This document shows, in pieces, positions 35,147 to 40,564 of a DNA stretch of 40,564 bases (the first letter of the stretch is position 1; each line of letters opens with the position of its first letter). The position numbers and the translations under genes were made by a program. The stretch comes from an uncultured Burkholderiales bacterium (GTDB taxonomy: Bacteria; Pseudomonadota; Gammaproteobacteria; Burkholderiales; Burkholderiaceae_C). The DNA is taken from contig CAJAOB010000332.1 in NCBI GenBank assembly GCA_903941205.1, forward strand, positions 1 to 40,564. The letters are read 5' to 3'. Under the pieces are notes generated by a model that saw only the letters and a list, made by a program, of their open reading frames with translations, was not told the origin of the DNA and made no database searches.

Positions 35147-36613
35147 TCAGCGCGGCAAGTCGCTAAAACCCATCAGGAATTCGTCGACCGCGCGCGCGGC
35201 CTGACGCCCTTCACGTATCGCCCAGACCACCAGACTCTGGCCGCGGCGGATGTCGCCGGCGGCGAAGACCTTGGGCACATTCGTAGCATAACCGCCCTTG
35301 AAGTCGGTGCTGGCCTTGGCGTTGCCGCGGTTGTCGGCTTCCACGCCAAAGGCCTTGAGCACGGTGCTGACCGGTGCGACAAAGCCCATGGCCAGCAACA
35401 CCAGATCGGCCTTGAGCAATTGCTCGGAGCCAGGCACTTCCTGCATCTTGCCGTCTTTCCATTCGACATGAACGGTTTTCAAGCCGGTGACCTTGCCCTT
35501 GTCGCCGATGAATTCCTTGGTCGAAATCGCAAACTCGCGCTGGCAGCCTTCTTCGTGGGAAGAGGACGTGCGCAGCTTGATCGGCCAGTAAGGCCAGGTC
35601 ATCGGGCGGTTTTCTTCTTTCGGCGGCTCGGGCATCAGCTCGAACTGGGTCACGCTGACAGCGCCGTGGCGGTTGCTGGTGCCGACGCAGTCCGAACCGG
35701 TGTCGCCGCCGCCGATGACGATGACGTGCTTGCCGTCAGCGCGCAATTGGTCTTTGAGCTTGTCGCCCGCGTTGACCTTGTTTTGCTGCGGCAGGAATTC
35801 CATGGCGAAATGAATGCCCGCCAGATCCCGGCCAGGCACGGGCAGGTCACGCGACTGTTCGGAGCCTCCCGTCAACAGAACGGCGTCAAAGTCCTTCTGC
35901 AACTGGGCGGGCGTGATGGTTTCCTTGGCCCAGTTGGTGACCTTGCTGTCTTTCGGCAGTTCACCGACCAGCACGCCGCAGCGAAAGTTCACACCCTCGG
36001 CCTTCATCTGCTCGACACGCCGGTCGATGTGGATTTTTTCCATTTTGAAATCGGGAATGCCGTAGCGCAGCAGGCCGCCCACGCGGTCGTTCTTTTCAAA
36101 CAGTGTCACGTCATGACCGACGCGTGCGAGCTGCTGGGCCGCAGCCATGCCGGCCGGTCCGGAGCCGACGACAGCGACTTTCTTGCCGGTCTTGTGTTTG
36201 GCCAACTGCGGTGTGACCCAGCCTTCGGCCCAGGCGCGGTCGATGATCGCGTGCTCGATCGACTTGATGCCAACCGCGTCGTCGTTCACGTTGAGCGTGC
36301 AGGCGGCTTCGCAGGGCGCCGGGCAGATGCGGCCGGTGAACTCGGGAAAGTTGTTGGTGCTATGCAGCGTCAGGAGGGCATTTTTCCAGTCGTTGCGAAA
36401 GACCATGTCATTGAAGTCAGGAATGATGTTGTTGACTGGGCAGCCGCTGTTGCAAAACGGCGTGCCGCAATCCATGCAGCGAGCCGCCTGCTGATTGGCT
36501 TGCTTGGCGTCCAGGCCAATGACAAATTCCTTGTAATGCTTCACGCGCTCCGCAACGGGCTTGTAGCCCTCTTCCAGACGCTCGTAGTCCATGAAGCCGG
36601 TAATTTTTCCCAT
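35147..36613 (-). CDS. gltD: Glutamate synthase small subunit GltD
   Basis: 488-residue flavoprotein that takes electrons from NADPH to the large subunit through FAD and Fe-S clusters. The N-terminal cysteine region is [20 protein letters not shown] with a second set in [18 protein letters not shown]-binding is [25 protein letters not shown]-binding [18 protein letters not shown] and the end [20 protein letters not shown]. Length matches the family. It starts 50 bp after gltB. The two proteins form the glutamate synthase that provides glutamate for HisC and other aminotransferases. Confidence 0.98.
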   Translation of the reverse strand: MGKITGFMDYERLEEGYKPVAERVKHYKEFVIGLDAKQANQQAARCMDCGTPFCNSGCPVNNIIPDFNDMVFRNDWKNALLTLHSTNNFPEFTGRICPAPCEAACTLNVNDDAVGIKSIEHAIIDRAWAEGWVTPQLAKHKTGKKVAVVGSGPAGMAAAQQLARVGHDVTLFEKNDRVGGLLRYGIPDFKMEKIHIDRRVEQMKAEGVNFRCGVLVGELPKDSKVTNWAKETITPAQLQKDFDAVLLTGGSEQSRDLPVPGRDLAGIHFAMEFLPQQNKVNAGDKLKDQLRADGKHVIVIGGGDTGSDCVGTSNRHGAVSVTQFELMPEPPKEENRPMTWPYWPIKLRTSSSHEEGCQREFAISTKEFIGDKGKVTGLKTVHVEWKDGKMQEVPGSEQLLKADLVLLAMGFVAPVSTVLKAFGVEADNRGNAKASTDFKGGYATNVPKVFAAGDIRRGQSLVVWAIREGRQAARAVDEFLMGFSDLPR

Positions 36614-36663
36614 GATCTCAGTCCTCTGATTCTTCGGTACGTTGTTGGCGCCGGGGGTTCCGC

Positions 36664-40564
<3,901 letters not shown>

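Overview
The window looks like a chromosomal segment of a high-GC betaproteobacterium of the order Burkholderiales, most likely family Comamonadaceae (Polaromonas/Rhodoferax/Acidovorax-like). The basis is protein similarity recognised from memory and the gene order gltBD - mlaFEDACB - yadGH - ibaG - murA - hisGDCBHAFIE - HIT - tatABC, then petABC - sspAB. No database search was possible. Almost all of it is conserved core genome. No CRISPR array, prophage, transposase or obvious defence system is visible.

Layout. 1-2571: 5' two thirds of secA (minus, runs off the left edge) divergent from a small DUF721/DciA-like gene. 2827-7905: an accessory sugar/redox block. A plus-strand trio (Gfo/Idh/MocA oxidoreductase, YghZ-like aldo/keto reductase, HbpS/UPF0303 protein) converges on a minus-strand set (Gfo/Idh/MocA oxidoreductase, remnant of a sugar phosphate isomerase/epimerase, TolB-like beta-propeller, frameshifted Dabb pseudogene). 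The minus-strand set is visibly decaying. 7906-9098: about 800 bp without a recognisable gene, then two tiny envelope-stress-type genes (glycine-zipper lipoprotein and lmo0937-type membrane peptide). 9261-13563: minus-strand petABC (cytochrome bc1), sspA, sspB, tRNA-Thr(TGT) and a strong hairpin terminator. 13813-17612: mscL (plus), pdxA and a Nif3-like gene (minus), and a DegS/DegQ-like periplasmic protease (plus).

17637-40564 is one continuous minus-strand array. Read in the direction of transcription it runs: gltB (5' end off the right edge), gltD, the complete Mla phospholipid-transport set mlaF-E-D-A-C-B, an ABC-2 exporter pair, ibaG, murA, the full histidine pathway hisG-D-C-B-H-A-F-I-E, a small DUF4870-like membrane protein, a HIT hydrolase and tatA-B-C. 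Many junctions are ATGA stop/start overlaps (mlaF/mlaE, mlaD/mlaA, yadG/yadH, murA/hisG, hisD/hisC, hisC/hisB, DUF4870/HIT), which suggests translational coupling. Functionally the array joins glutamate synthesis (nitrogen donor for HisH/HisF and HisC), outer-membrane lipid asymmetry, the first committed peptidoglycan step, histidine synthesis and folded-protein export. The Tat system also exports the Rieske protein PetA encoded nearby.

Most notable non-routine signals: (1) an in-frame insertion of about 36 codons in gltB made of a GC-rich hairpin-forming repeat of the kind scattered in Comamonadaceae genomes; (2) a 47-codon remnant of a sugar isomerase gene that keeps its ribosome binding site and an ATGA junction with the next gene; (3) a Dabb-domain pseudogene with a lost start codon, a 1-base shift and a second shift at an imperfect 12-bp direct repeat; (4) a perfect 10-bp-stem hairpin occupying the ribosome-binding region of mlaF; (5) the tRNA-Thr gene 13 bp behind sspB, followed by a strong terminator. 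I did not find convincing evidence of a wholly new biological system.
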